Part shown: piece by piece, positions 31,506 through 39,634 of the stretch
Numbering within the stretch: the stretch's first letter is position 1
How the letters are laid out: each line of letters opens with the position of its first letter
Origin: Solirubrobacterales bacterium
GTDB taxonomy: Bacteria; Actinomycetota; Thermoleophilia; Solirubrobacterales; 70-9
Assembly: GCA_025936755.1 (NCBI GenBank)
Contig: JAICSS010000023.1
Span: 1-40,550 of the forward strand
Direction of reading: 5' to 3'
Length of the DNA: 40,550 nt
The notes under the pieces: model-generated
What the model saw: only the letters and a program-made list of their open reading frames with translations
The model's database searches: none
Told to the model about the DNA's origin: nothing
Made by a program: the position numbers and the translations under genes

Positions 31506-32168
31506 CTACCCGGGGAGCGCGGCGACGAAGCGCTCGAAGGCGGCCATGTCGGTGACGGCGGGGCCGTGGCCGGGGAGGATCAGCGAAGGGTTCAGCGCGG
31601 CCAGCTTGCGGATCGAGCGCCGGTTCTCGGCCGGGTCGGGCGTCAGGTCGGCGGGCGGCTCGGCCAGCCTGCTTCTCAGCGTGACGTAGCTGATGTTGCG
31701 GATCACGTCGCCGCAGATCGCCACCCGGTCGGAGTCGCGGAAGAGGATCACCTCGCCGGGCGCGTGGCCGGGGGCGTGGACCACACGGAAGCCAGCGACC
31801 TCGTCGCCCTCCCGCAGAACCCGGTCGACCTTGTGGGGAGGCCCCGTCCAGAGCTTTCCGAAGAGTTGGGCCATCGGCTTGGGGCTGGCCGCCACCGGCC
31901 GCCGGCCCTCCATCGCGTCGACGTCGTCGGCGTGGCAGGCGAGCGGCACGCCGCGCGCCTCGCAGATCGCCTTGGCGCAGCCCTGGTGGTCGGGGTGGAC
32001 GTGGGTCAGGGCCACCTCGGAGATCTCACGACCCTCCAGCTCGGCGAAGATCCGGCGCTTGTCCCAGCGCCGGCCGGCGTCGATCAGGACGTCCTCGGCG
32101 AGGTAGACGTTGATCAGCGGCCGGGGGGCTTCCTTCAGCCGCCAGACGCCCGGCGCCAGGTACTTCAA
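31506..32168 (-). CDS. Metallo-beta-lactamase-fold hydrolase
   Basis: A 220-residue enzyme. The zinc motif THVHPDHQG gives the HxHxDH site. APGHAPGEVILF, CGDVI and ILPGHGP supply the remaining metal ligands, so both zinc sites look complete. The glyoxalase II/lactonase-like subgroup is likely, but the substrate is unknown. The start is TTG 32168, overlapping the upstream gene stop (TTGA), so it is the last gene of a coupled three-gene minus-strand operon. A longer frame extends into that operon but is out of register with homology. Confidence 0.85.
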   Translation of the reverse strand: MKYLAPGVWRLKEAPRPLINVYLAEDVLIDAGRRWDKRRIFAELEGREISEVALTHVHPDHQGCAKAICEARGVPLACHADDVDAMEGRRPVAASPKPMAQLFGKLWTGPPHKVDRVLREGDEVAGFRVVHAPGHAPGEVILFRDSDRVAICGDVIRNISYVTLRSRLAEPPADLTPDPAENRRSIRKLAALNPSLILPGHGPAVTDMAAFERFVAALPG

Positions 32169-32413
32169 TGCGAGATCCCGAGCCCCTGGCGCGGCTCGCC
32201 GCTGTTCTGGGCGAGGCTCTCGAGCCGGGCGATCTGCCGCTCGCCCTCGGCCCGCGCCGGGTGGCCGGCGGGCAGCGGCTCGATCAGGCGGCGGATGCGG
32301 TTGCGGACCTGCAGCGCGAAGTGGGGGGTGACCGGGCCGGCGAGGGCGCGGATGTCCTCGACCGTGAGCTCCTTGCCGCCGCCGAGCAGCTGGGGGTTCT
32401 CCGACTCGCTCAT
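32165..32413 (-). CDS. Small conserved-looking hypothetical protein, 82 residues
   Basis: A soluble helical protein (LTVEDIRALAGPVTPHFALQ, LQVRNRIRRLIEPLPAGHPA, EGERQIARLESLAQ). It overlaps the upstream gene by ATGA and the downstream hydrolase by TTGA, so it is fixed in a coupled operon, which supports it being real. No family recognised. Its charged helices suggest a partner-binding protein; this is speculative. Confidence 0.75.
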   Translation of the reverse strand: MSESENPQLLGGGKELTVEDIRALAGPVTPHFALQVRNRIRRLIEPLPAGHPARAEGERQIARLESLAQNSGEPRQGLGISH

Positions 32414-33765
32414 TCTCCGCCGCCGATCTTCGCAAGTTCGGCCAGCTCGTTCACTTCCGCCTGCTGTTCGAGCCCGATCGCGTCCTCGTCGCCGATCACC
32501 CAGACGTGGTTGTAGAAGGCGCGGGTGGGGTCGGTCGTGTAGCCGGGCTTGAGGTCGAGGAGGTAGCTGCGGACCTCGGCCGGCAGCGCCTCGGCGTCGT
32601 CGGTGAGCAGCAGCGGGCCCCAGGTGCCGGAGGCCGAGAGCGGCGCCGCGGCGGCGGCGTCGGCGGGGGAGTCGCTGCGGGCGAGGACGAAGCCGTGACC
32701 GGGGTCGTTGATGTCCCAGCCGAAGCCGCCGTCGCGGTAGCGGGCGAAGGCGACGGCGTTGGCGACCGGATCCTCGCCGGAGACGCGCTTCACGCTTCTC
32801 GAGACCTTGCCGATTTCGCGCACCACCTCGGAGGGAATCGCCGACGAGGGGCCGAGCACGTATACCGGCACCTTCGGGTGCGCCTTCAGCAGCGCCGCGG
32901 TCGGCTGCGGCAGCTGCTTCCCCTCGGCGTAGAGGACGGGATCGCCGGAGCGCGCGGCCCAGGCGGCGGCGGGCATCGCGAAGTCCGGGCTGGTGCCGGA
33001 GGCGACGACGATGTGCTTCGGGGGTGCGCCCACGAGTCGTTCGCGCAGGTTGAAGATCTGGGCCGCGGTCGCGGCCGGGTCGCCGGAGTCGACCGGCGCC
33101 GCCTTGCCGGGATAGGCGACGGTGCCGACCGCGAAGAGCGCCGCCTGCCCGGTGTCGGCGCTGCCCTGCGGGTCCAGCGCTGCGAGCGCTTCTTCGCTCG
33201 CCTCCGGCATTTCGTCGGGGCCGGAGAAGAGGATCGGCGCCCGCACTGGTTCGGCCATCAGGACGGCGGCGGCGATGGCACCGGCCCAGTCTTCTTCGCC
33301 GACGACGGTGACGGCGGCGGGTCGCTGCGACGGGGTGGTCGAGGGGAAGGCGGCGAGCGCGGCGGCGGCGGCGTTGGCGACGGGGTCGGAGCCGCCGATG
33401 CGGGTCGTGTTGTCGGTCGCGAAGCCCGGATAGCCGAGCGCTTCGGCGGTCTGGCCGGGGGCGCTCTGCGCCGGCTTGCTCGCGGCCGGAGCCGGGGTGG
33501 GCGCCGGCGCCTCGCTGCTGTGCGAGCCCCCGCCGCCGGTGCCGAAGACGATCGCCGCGGCGATGAAGACGACCGCCAGGGCGACCAGGGCGCCGAGCAG
33601 CTTCGGCGTCCCGGTCCCGGGCGGCTCGGAGCGTCCCAAATCCGCCTTCCGCGACCTCTCCGGTTTCGGCGCGCCCTTCGGCTTCGGAGCCTCCTGCGCC
33701 GTCGCCTCCGCCGCTTTCGTCTCCGCCTCGGGGACGTCGGCGTTGATCGGCCGCTTCGGGGTCAC
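32410..33765 (-). CDS. Membrane-anchored protein with cell-wall-binding-repeat-2-like repeats
   Basis: A 451-residue protein. A Lys/Glu/Ala-rich cytoplasmic tail (1-50) leads to one membrane helix (about 56-76, LLGALVALAVVFIAAAIVFG) and a Ser/Pro/Ala-rich linker. The outer part (about 118-430) holds repeats of the CWB2 type: TTRIGGSDPVANAAAAALA, VYVLGPSSAIPSEVVREIG, VKRVSGEDPVANAVAFARY and VWVIGDEDAI. Such repeats bind cell-wall polymers in Firmicutes. The GTG start has TACGTT 6 nt upstream on its strand. First gene of a coupled operon with a small protein and a hydrolase. A wall-associated sensor or enzyme-recruiting role is inferred. Confidence 0.78.
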   Translation of the reverse strand: MTPKRPINADVPEAETKAAEATAQEAPKPKGAPKPERSRKADLGRSEPPGTGTPKLLGALVALAVVFIAAAIVFGTGGGGSHSSEAPAPTPAPAASKPAQSAPGQTAEALGYPGFATDNTTRIGGSDPVANAAAAALAAFPSTTPSQRPAAVTVVGEEDWAGAIAAAVLMAEPVRAPILFSGPDEMPEASEEALAALDPQGSADTGQAALFAVGTVAYPGKAAPVDSGDPAATAAQIFNLRERLVGAPPKHIVVASGTSPDFAMPAAAWAARSGDPVLYAEGKQLPQPTAALLKAHPKVPVYVLGPSSAIPSEVVREIGKVSRSVKRVSGEDPVANAVAFARYRDGGFGWDINDPGHGFVLARSDSPADAAAAAPLSASGTWGPLLLTDDAEALPAEVRSYLLDLKPGYTTDPTRAFYNHVWVIGDEDAIGLEQQAEVNELAELAKIGGGE

Positions 33766-33771
33766 GCCCGA

Positions 33772-33777
33772 AACGTA
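33772..33777 (-). promoter_or_regulatory. -10 box TACGTT (minus strand) before the CWB2 operon
   Basis: On the minus strand TACGTT ends 6 nt before GTG 33765; no ribosome binding site is present, so the operon message is probably leaderless. Confidence 0.4.
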
Positions 33778-33823
33778 ACTGAGCGCTTCCGCAGGGAGGG
33801 GGTAGAGTCTCCCCAGGACTGGC

Positions 33824-33841
33824 TGACTGACCAGTCAATCG
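33824..33841. promoter_or_regulatory. TetR-type operator upstream of acyl-CoA dehydrogenase 3
   Basis: TGACTGACCAGTCAATCG (6 of 9 half-site positions symmetric) matches the operator at 24722 in 14 of 18 positions read directly, with an identical core TGACCAGTCA. A -10-like TAGAGT (33803-33808) lies just upstream, so the operator would overlap the start of the transcript. Confidence 0.6.
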
Positions 33842-33873
33842 GCGGCGGCAGGCACAGAGGAGGACTCGAGGAA

Positions 33874-35133
33874 ATGGATTTCGCACTCAACGAGGAGCAG
33901 CAGGAGTTCAAGGCGCGGTGCCGGAAGTTCGCCCGCGAGGTGATCCGGCCGGTCGCGCCGCAGCACGACAGGGAGGAGAGCATCCCCTGGGAGACGATCA
34001 AGGAGGCGCGGAAGCAGGGCTTCGGCGGCCTCGAGGCGATTCAGCGCAACGCCTCCGACCCCGAGGGCCAGATGCAGGTGATCTCCGCCGAAGAGTTCCA
34101 CTGGGGCTGCGCCGGGATCGCGCTGGCGATCAGCGGCTCCGGGCTCGCCGCCGCCGGCATCGCCGCCTCCGGCACCCCCGAGCAGATGCAGCGCTGGGTC
34201 CCCGAGTGCTTCGGCAGCGGCGAGGAGATCAAGCTCGGCGCCTACGCCGTCACCGAGCCGCAGGCCGGCTCCGACGTCAAGAGCCTGAAGACGACCGCCA
34301 GGCGCGACGGCGACGAGTGGGTCCTCAACGGGACCAAGGTCTTCATCACCAACGGCGGCATCGCCGACGTCCACGTCGTCGTCGCCACCGTCGACCCTGC
34401 GCTCGGCACCCGCGGCCAGGCCTCCTTCGTCGTCCCGAAAGGCACCCCGGGCCTGAGTCAGGGCAAGAAGGAGACCAAGCTCGGGATCCGCGCCTCCCAC
34501 ACCGCCGAGGTCGTCCTCGAGGACTGCCGGATCCCGGTCGACTGCCTGCTCGGCGGCGAGGAGAAGCTGGAGAAGAAGCTGCAGCGCGGGCGGGAAGGGA
34601 AGAAGTCCCGCGGCGCCGACGCGCTCGCCACCTTCGAGATCACCCGGCCGCTGGTCGGCGCCTCGGCGCTGGGGATCGCCCAGGCCGCCTACGAGTGGAC
34701 CCTCGAGTACCTCGACGGCCAGAGCGAAGGCGGGGTGCCGCTGCTGCAGTCGCAGCGGATCCAGCAGACCCTCGCCGACGTCGCCACCGAGATCGAGGCC
34801 GCCCGCCTGCTCGTCCAGCGCGCCGCCTGGATGGGTCGCAACGGGGTGCCGATGACCGGCGGCCAGGGCTCGATGTCGAAGCTGAAGGCCGGCGACGTGA
34901 CGATGTGGGCGACGACGACGCTGATGGACCTGGTCGGCCCCTACGCGCAGAGCACCGAGTGCCCGCTGGAGAAGTGGTTCCGCGACGCCAAGATCTACCA
35001 GCTGTTCGAGGGCACGGCCGAGATCCAGCGGATGGTCATCTCGCGGATGCAGGCGCGGGAATACGCCGAGCGGCTCGGCTACGCCGCCGAAGTCGCCGAG
35101 CAGGCGATGAAGCAGGAGCCCGTCGCCGCCTGA
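33874..35133 (+). CDS. Acyl-CoA dehydrogenase 3
   Basis: A 419-residue acyl-CoA dehydrogenase. FALNEEQQEFKARCRKFARE opens the N-terminal domain. YAVTEPQAGSDVKSLKTTA is the canonical FAD loop and VFITNGGIADVHVVVAT the following strands. IYQLFEGTAEIQRMVISR carries the typical catalytic Glu. An inserted Lys/Glu-rich stretch (EEKLEKKLQRGREGKKSRG) lies before the second helical domain and is unusual. AGAGGAGG lies upstream of the ATG. A TetR-type operator matching that of the thiolase gene lies 33 nt upstream, so both are probably repressed by the same absent regulator. A perfect hairpin follows. Confidence 0.93.
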   Translation: MDFALNEEQQEFKARCRKFAREVIRPVAPQHDREESIPWETIKEARKQGFGGLEAIQRNASDPEGQMQVISAEEFHWGCAGIALAISGSGLAAAGIAASGTPEQMQRWVPECFGSGEEIKLGAYAVTEPQAGSDVKSLKTTARRDGDEWVLNGTKVFITNGGIADVHVVVATVDPALGTRGQASFVVPKGTPGLSQGKKETKLGIRASHTAEVVLEDCRIPVDCLLGGEEKLEKKLQRGREGKKSRGADALATFEITRPLVGASALGIAQAAYEWTLEYLDGQSEGGVPLLQSQRIQQTLADVATEIEAARLLVQRAAWMGRNGVPMTGGQGSMSKLKAGDVTMWATTTLMDLVGPYAQSTECPLEKWFRDAKIYQLFEGTAEIQRMVISRMQAREYAERLGYAAEVAEQAMKQEPVAA

Positions 35134-35141
35134 GCCAGATC

Positions 35142-35167
35142 CCGACGGGACGTTCTCGTCCCGTCGG
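35142..35167 (+). terminator. Perfect 11-bp hairpin after acyl-CoA dehydrogenase 3
   Basis: CCGACGGGACG (35142-35152) pairs with CGTCCCGTCGG (35157-35167) around TTCT, 8 nt after the stop. No T-run. It lies directly before the next promoter box. Confidence 0.65.
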
Positions 35168-35173
35168 CGGTCG

Positions 35174-35179
35174 TATCCT
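35174..35179 (+). promoter_or_regulatory. -10 box TATCCT before cation transporter gene
   Basis: TATCCT ends 6 nt before ATG 35186. The intervening GGAGG is only 1 nt from the ATG, too close to act as a Shine-Dalgarno sequence, so a leaderless message is likely. Confidence 0.45.
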
Positions 35180-35185
35180 CGGAGG

Positions 35186-36106
35186 ATGCACGGGCCGCAC
35201 GGCCACAGCCACGCCCTCGACGCCCGCCGCGCCGACAGCCGGCAGCGGATGTGGTGGGCGCTTTGGATCAACGTCGGGCTGCTGGTGGCGGAGGCGGTCG
35301 GCGGGGTCCTCACCGGCTCCCTGGCGGTGCTGGCCGACGCCGGTCACCTGCTCTCCGACGCCGGCTCGATCGTCCTCGCCCTGATCGCGGCACGGCTGGC
35401 CTCGTTGCCGGCGGCCGGGCGGCGCACCTTCGGCTACCAGCGCTCGGAGGTGCTGGCGGCGCTCGTCAACGGGCTGCTGCTCGTCGCCGTCAGCGTCGCC
35501 GTCGCGATCGCCGCCATCGGCCGCTTCTCCGACCCGCCGGGGATCGACGGCTGGGGCGTCCTCGCCCTCGGCGTCCTCGGGCTCGCCGGCAACCTCGCCG
35601 CCACCGTCGTCCTCGCCCGCGGTCGGCGCGACGACATCAACCTCGAGGGCGTCCTCCGTCATTCGGCCGCCGACGCGCTGGGCTCGATCGGCGTCGTCGT
35701 CGCCGGCGCCTTCGTCCTCCTCGGCGGCTCACCCGTCGTCGACCCGGTCGTCGGCCTCCTGATCGCCGCCCTGATCCTCGCCTCGTCCTGGCGCCTGATC
35801 AAGGAGCCGGTCGACGTGCTGATGGAGGCGGCCCCCGCGGGGATCGACGTCGACGGGGTTGGAGCCGCGATCTGCCGCGAGGAAGGGGTGCGCTCGGTCC
35901 ACGACCTCCACGTCTGGACCGTCACCTCCGGCTTCGGCGCGATCGCCGCCCACGTCGTCGTCGCCCAGGGCGTGGACCGCGACCTGATCCGGCGCCGCCT
36001 CGAGCTGACCCTGAGCGAGCGCTACGGGATCGAGCACACGACGCTGCAGATGGAGGAGGAGGCGACTCAGGAGCTGCTGCACGTCGAGAACGCCCCGCCT
36101 GCCTGA
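35186..36106 (+). CDS. Cation diffusion facilitator (zinc efflux, CzcD/ZitB type)
   Basis: A 306-residue proton-coupled metal exporter. The His-rich start (HGPHGHSHA) is followed by six membrane helices. The transport site is built from His54 and Asp58 (HLLSD in helix 2) and His159 and Asp163 (HSAAD in helix 5), the zinc-type HD-HD set. The C-terminal cytoplasmic domain (about 215-295; VHDLHVWTVTSGFGAIAAHV) binds regulatory metal. Length is normal. It stands alone after a hairpin and with its own promoter; no metal regulator is seen nearby. Confidence 0.93.
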   Translation: MHGPHGHSHALDARRADSRQRMWWALWINVGLLVAEAVGGVLTGSLAVLADAGHLLSDAGSIVLALIAARLASLPAAGRRTFGYQRSEVLAALVNGLLLVAVSVAVAIAAIGRFSDPPGIDGWGVLALGVLGLAGNLAATVVLARGRRDDINLEGVLRHSAADALGSIGVVVAGAFVLLGGSPVVDPVVGLLIAALILASSWRLIKEPVDVLMEAAPAGIDVDGVGAAICREEGVRSVHDLHVWTVTSGFGAIAAHVVVAQGVDRDLIRRRLELTLSERYGIEHTTLQMEEEATQELLHVENAPPA

Positions 36107-36170
36107 ATGTTTGCCCTACTTAATTTTAGGAGTATTGCCTGAACGGTCGTTATCCGCTGAGTACCGTGGG

Positions 36171-36176
36171 TAGGCG
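36171..36176 (+). promoter_or_regulatory. -10-like box TAGGCG before Gly-rich gene
   Basis: TAGGCG ends 8 nt before ATG 36185. The last base departs from TAnnnT, so it is weaker than its relatives. The preceding 70 nt are AT-richer than their surroundings. Confidence 0.3.
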
Positions 36177-36184
36177 AACGGCGG

Positions 36185-36877
36185 ATGATTAGGCAGGCGC
36201 GGATCTACTTGCTGGGAGCGATGTCCGGAGCAGGGCTGATCGCGGTGGCGGTCGTCGCCTTCGTGCTCCTCGTCTCCGCCCAGGTCTTCGAGAACTTCCC
36301 GGTCCCGGGGTTGATCGGGGGGACCGACGAAGCCGCCGTCTCGGCCGCGGAGGCCGCCGGCGTTGCGGGGGGCGCCGCGGGTGGCGGCGCTCCGACCGCG
36401 AAAGGTGGCGCCGGCGGCCCCGCGGGCGGCGGCGCTGCCAGAGGCGGCGGCGGTGGCGGCGCGAACCCGACCAGCCAGCAGGGCGTCGGCGGCTCGGGCC
36501 GGCAACCTGGCGGCGGTGGAAACGGCGGCGGCGGTGGCGGCGCCGAAGCTCCAGGCGGCGGCGGCGGAGGCTCGGCTCCCGGCGGCGGCTCGGGGGGATC
36601 CGGGACCGCCTCGAACGGGGGTGGCGGCGGCGGTGGGCCCGGTGGCGAAGAAGGCGGCGGCACGACCACCTCCTCGACCTCGGAAGAAGTCACCGACACC
36701 GTCGACGAAACCGTCGAACAGGTCGACGAAACGGCCACCGGCGGAGCCCTGGGGGAAACCGGAGTCACCCAGGTGACCGAAGAAACGGTCGAAGGCGTCG
36801 CCGGGCCGGAATCGCCTGTAGGCAAGACCGTCGACGAAAGCGTCGGCGCGGTCGAAGGCCTCGTCGGCGGCAAGTAG
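36185..36877 (+). CDS. Membrane-anchored glycine-rich low-complexity protein
   Basis: A 230-residue protein. One N-terminal helix (about 8-34, LLGAMSGAGLIAVAVVAFVLLV) anchors it. Residues about 55-158 are mainly Gly with Ala, Ser, Pro and Asn, a flexible outer chain. The tail (about 160-230) is acidic and Thr/Val/Glu-rich with repeated TVDETVEQVDET-like units. The tail uses GAA codons much more than the neighbouring genes. GC-rich repeats keep several frames open on both strands here; this frame is chosen for its signal-anchor, composition and following hairpin. Role unknown, perhaps surface or wall spacer. Confidence 0.65.
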   Translation: MIRQARIYLLGAMSGAGLIAVAVVAFVLLVSAQVFENFPVPGLIGGTDEAAVSAAEAAGVAGGAAGGGAPTAKGGAGGPAGGGAARGGGGGGANPTSQQGVGGSGRQPGGGGNGGGGGGAEAPGGGGGGSAPGGGSGGSGTASNGGGGGGGPGGEEGGGTTTSSTSEEVTDTVDETVEQVDETATGGALGETGVTQVTEETVEGVAGPESPVGKTVDESVGAVEGLVGGK

Positions 36878-36889
36878 CCGAGCGTTCCG

Positions 36890-36909
36890 CCCCCTCACCT
36901 CTGAGGGGG
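36890..36909 (+). terminator. 8-bp hairpin after the Gly-rich gene
   Basis: CCCCCTCA (36890-36897) pairs with TGAGGGGG (36902-36909) around CCTC, 12 nt after the stop. No T-run. Confidence 0.5.
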
Positions 36910-36910
36910 G

Positions 36911-37059
36911 CTTGGCGAAACCCCCGCGCACGCCTGGCGGCGGCGGACACTGCGCGGTGCGGCGTCCTCAGTCGGCCAAATAGCTCTGCTATTCGGCCTC
37001 CCTGCGTCCTTGCCCCGCTTGGTCCGGCGTTCGCCAGCCGCACACGCGGGTTCCGCCAA
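36911..37059 (+). other. Long structured non-coding element before lysA
   Basis: The 211-nt gap before lysA contains nested pairing. Outer stem: TTGGCG (36912-36917) with CGCCAA (37054-37059), then AACCC with GGGTT and GCG with CGC. Middle stem: CTGGCG (36934-36939) with CGCCAG (37032-37037) and CGGAC (36944-36948) with GTCCG (37022-37026). Inner hairpin: GGCC-A-AATAG (36974-36983) with CTATT-C-GGCC (36989-36998), loop CTCTG. This could be an untranslated RNA leader, a small RNA, or a mobile palindromic element. No known riboswitch is recognised. Confidence 0.45.
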
Positions 37060-37088
37060 TCCCCCCTAATCGTCAAAATGCCTGCCCA

Positions 37089-38396
37089 ATGGCGGAGCAC
37101 GTACAGGCGGGGTCGGTAGCGAGCGATCCGATCGCGGGATCGGCGGTCTTCCCGCAGGGGAGTCGCGTCAACGGCGAGGGGCATCTGGAGGTCGCCGGCT
37201 GCGACGTCGTCGAGCTGGCCGAAGAGTTCGGCACCCCCGCCTACTTCTACGCCGAGGACGACATCCGCGCCCGCGCCCGCGCCTACCGCGAGGCGTTCGA
37301 GTCCCGCGGCGCCGACGCCGAGGTCCTCTTCGCCAGCAAGTCGCTGCCCTGCACCGCCGCCTACCGGCTCCTCGGCGAGGAGGGGCTCTCGGTCGACGTC
37401 GCCTCCGGCGGCGAGCTGCACATGGCGCTGAAGGCCGGCTTCGACCCCGAGCGGATCCACATGCACGGCAACAACAAGTCCGACGAGGAGATCCTCCTCG
37501 CCGCCCGCGCCGGGATCCGCCACCTGATCCTCGACTCCTTCGACGAGATCGAGCGCTGCGAGCGCCTGCTCGACGAACCGCAGCGGGTGCTGATCCGGGT
37601 CACGCCCGGGATCAAGCCCTCGACCCACGACTACATCACCACCGGCCAGCTCGACTCGAAGTTCGGCTTCGGGCTCGAGGACGGCCTGGCGGCGCGGGCG
37701 GTCGAGCGGGTCCTCGCCTCCGAAAAGCTCGAGCTGGTCGGTCTGCACGCCCACATCGGCTCCCAGATCTTCGAGCTCGAGCCCTACAAGCTGGCGATCC
37801 AGGCGCTGGGCGAGCTGGCCGGCGAGTGGTGCCGGGTGGTCAACGTCGGCGGCGGCCTCGGCGTCGCCTACACCGCCGAGGACGAGCCGCCCTCGATCGA
37901 CGCCTACGTCGAGGTCAAGGTCCGGGGCGTCGCCGAGGTCTTCGGCTCCGGCGTCCGGATCCTGGTCGAGCCGGGCCGCTCCCTGGTCGCCAACGCCGGC
38001 CTCACCGCCTACCGCGTCGGCACCGTCAAGGAGATCCCCGGCGTCCGCACCTACGTCGCCGTCGACGGCGGCATGTCGGACAACCTGCGGCCGATGCTCT
38101 ACGGCTCCCGCTACGAGGCGCTGATCGCCGACCGCGCCGCCGCTCCCGCCGAGACGCTGGTCACGATCGCCGGCATGCACTGCGAGTCCGGCGACGTGCT
38201 CGTCCGCGACACGATGCTCGCCGACCCCGCCGTCGGCGACGTCCTCGTCACCCCGGCCACCGGCGCCTACGGCTACGCGATGGCCAACAACTACAACGGC
38301 GTCACGCGGCCGCCGGTCGTCTTCTGCCGCGAGGGCGAGGCGCGGGTCGTGGTCCGGCGCGAGACCTACGAGGACCTGACCGCGAGGGACGTCTAG
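37089..38396 (+). CDS. lysA: Diaminopimelate decarboxylase
   Basis: Makes L-lysine from meso-diaminopimelate; a fold-III PLP enzyme of 435 residues. The PLP Lys is K84 in [43 protein letters not shown] and the catalytic HCESGD with Cys365 are all present, as is [11 protein letters not shown] at the dimer active site. The first 35 residues are an extension typical of actinobacterial LysA. No clear ribosome binding site precedes ATG 37089. A structured non-coding element lies before the gene. hom begins 5 nt after the stop, so lysA-hom-thrC is an operon. Confidence 0.96.
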   Translation: MAEHVQAGSVASDPIAGSAVFPQGSRVNGEGHLEVAGCDVVELAEEFGTPAYFYAEDDIRARARAYREAFESRGADAEVLFASKSLPCTAAYRLLGEEGLSVDVASGGELHMALKAGFDPERIHMHGNNKSDEEILLAARAGIRHLILDSFDEIERCERLLDEPQRVLIRVTPGIKPSTHDYITTGQLDSKFGFGLEDGLAARAVERVLASEKLELVGLHAHIGSQIFELEPYKLAIQALGELAGEWCRVVNVGGGLGVAYTAEDEPPSIDAYVEVKVRGVAEVFGSGVRILVEPGRSLVANAGLTAYRVGTVKEIPGVRTYVAVDGGMSDNLRPMLYGSRYEALIADRAAAPAETLVTIAGMHCESGDVLVRDTMLADPAVGDVLVTPATGAYGYAMANNYNGVTRPPVVFCREGEARVVVRRETYEDLTARDV

Positions 38397-38401
38397 GCGC
38401 C

Positions 38402-39634
38402 GTGGCCTCCGAAGGCTCCAAACCCGTCCGCATCGGGCTGCTGGGACGCGGCACCGTCGGCGCCGCCTTCGCCGCGCTGCTGGCGGAGCGGGCCGATGCC
38501 GTCGAGGCCGCGACCGGGCGGCGACCGGAGATCGCCGGCGTCCTCACCCGCGGCGAGGGCAGCTTCGAGCAGATCCTCGCCGGCTCCGACCTTCTCGTCG
38601 AGCTGATCGGGGGGACCGAGCCGGCACGGGAGCACGTCCTCGCCGCCCTGCGCGCCGGCAAGCCGGTCGTCACCGCCAACAAGCAGCTGCTCGCCCAGCA
38701 CGGCGACGAGCTCTTCGCGGTCGCCCGCGAGGCCGGCGTCCAGCTCCGCTTCGAGGCGGCGGTGGCGGCGGTGATCCCGATCGTGCGGACGATCCAGGAG
38801 AGCTTCGGCGTCACCGAGATCTCCAAGGTCTTCGGGATCGTCAACGGCACCACCAACTTCATCCTCAGCGAGATGGCAGCCACCGGCGCCGGCTACGAGG
38901 AGGTGCTGGCGCGGGCGCAGGAGCTGGGCTACGCCGAGGCCGACCCCTCCGACGACGTCGGCGGCGCCGACGCGGCGGCGAAGATGGCGATCCTCGCCCG
39001 CCTCGCCTTCCACACCCCGGTCACCCTCGCGGAGGTCGCTTTCGAGGGCATCGAGGGGATCCAGCCCGACGACCTCGCCTACGCCAAGGAGCTGGGCCTC
39101 TCGCTGAAGCTCCTCGGCGTCGCCGAACGGCGGGACGGCGGCATCAGCGTCCGCGTCTTCCCCTGCTTCCTCTATCCGGGCCACCCGCTGGCGCCGATCG
39201 AGGGACCGTTCAACGCGGTCATGGTCGAGGCGCCGGCGATCTCCGAGGTGACGATGTCGGGGCCCGGGGCGGGCGGCCTGCAGACCGCCTCGGCGGTGCT
39301 CGGCGACGTCGTCTCGATCCTCGCCGGCGACGCGCCCGTGCACGAGACCCGGGTCGAGCTGCCGATCGTCGCCGACGTCGGCTCCTCGTTCTACCTGCAC
39401 CTGGAGGTGGCCGATCGCCCCGGCGTGCTGGCGCGGGTGGCGACGGTTCTGGGCGAGCACGGGATCTCGGTGAAGAGCTTCGTCCAGCGCGGGACCGGCT
39501 CCGAGGCGCGGCTGGTGATGGTGATCCACGAGTGCCTGGAGTCGAAGTTCTCCGCCGCGGTGGAGGAGCTGTCCGGCCTCGACGACCTCCGTTCGCCGCC
39601 CCGCTCGATTCGAGTGATCGAGGAGGAGTACTGA
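38402..39634 (+). CDS. hom: Homoserine dehydrogenase
   Basis: Reduces aspartate semialdehyde to homoserine, the branch to threonine and methionine; 410 residues. The NAD(P) loop is [52 protein letters not shown] follow as substrate and catalytic regions. A C-terminal ACT domain (about 333-405, [20 protein letters not shown]) suggests feedback control by threonine. GTG 38402 is 5 nt after lysA. The stop overlaps the next start (TGATG), coupling translation with thrC. Confidence 0.96.
   Translation: MASEGSKPVRIGLLGRGTVGAAFAALLAERADAVEAATGRRPEIAGVLTRGEGSFEQILAGSDLLVELIGGTEPAREHVLAALRAGKPVVTANKQLLAQHGDELFAVAREAGVQLRFEAAVAAVIPIVRTIQESFGVTEISKVFGIVNGTTNFILSEMAATGAGYEEVLARAQELGYAEADPSDDVGGADAAAKMAILARLAFHTPVTLAEVAFEGIEGIQPDDLAYAKELGLSLKLLGVAERRDGGISVRVFPCFLYPGHPLAPIEGPFNAVMVEAPAISEVTMSGPGAGGLQTASAVLGDVVSILAGDAPVHETRVELPIVADVGSSFYLHLEVADRPGVLARVATVLGEHGISVKSFVQRGTGSEARLVMVIHECLESKFSAAVEELSGLDDLRSPPRSIRVIEEEY

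Noticed and set aside
36116-36931. Minus-strand Gly/Ala- or Pro-rich frames opposite the Gly-rich gene
   Set aside because: They lack a signal or membrane anchor and a following hairpin; GGC/GCC repeats keep all frames open.
36911-37059. Lysine riboswitch (L box) before lysA
   Set aside because: The stem arrangement and conserved junction bases of the L box are not seen; kept only as an unclassified structured element.
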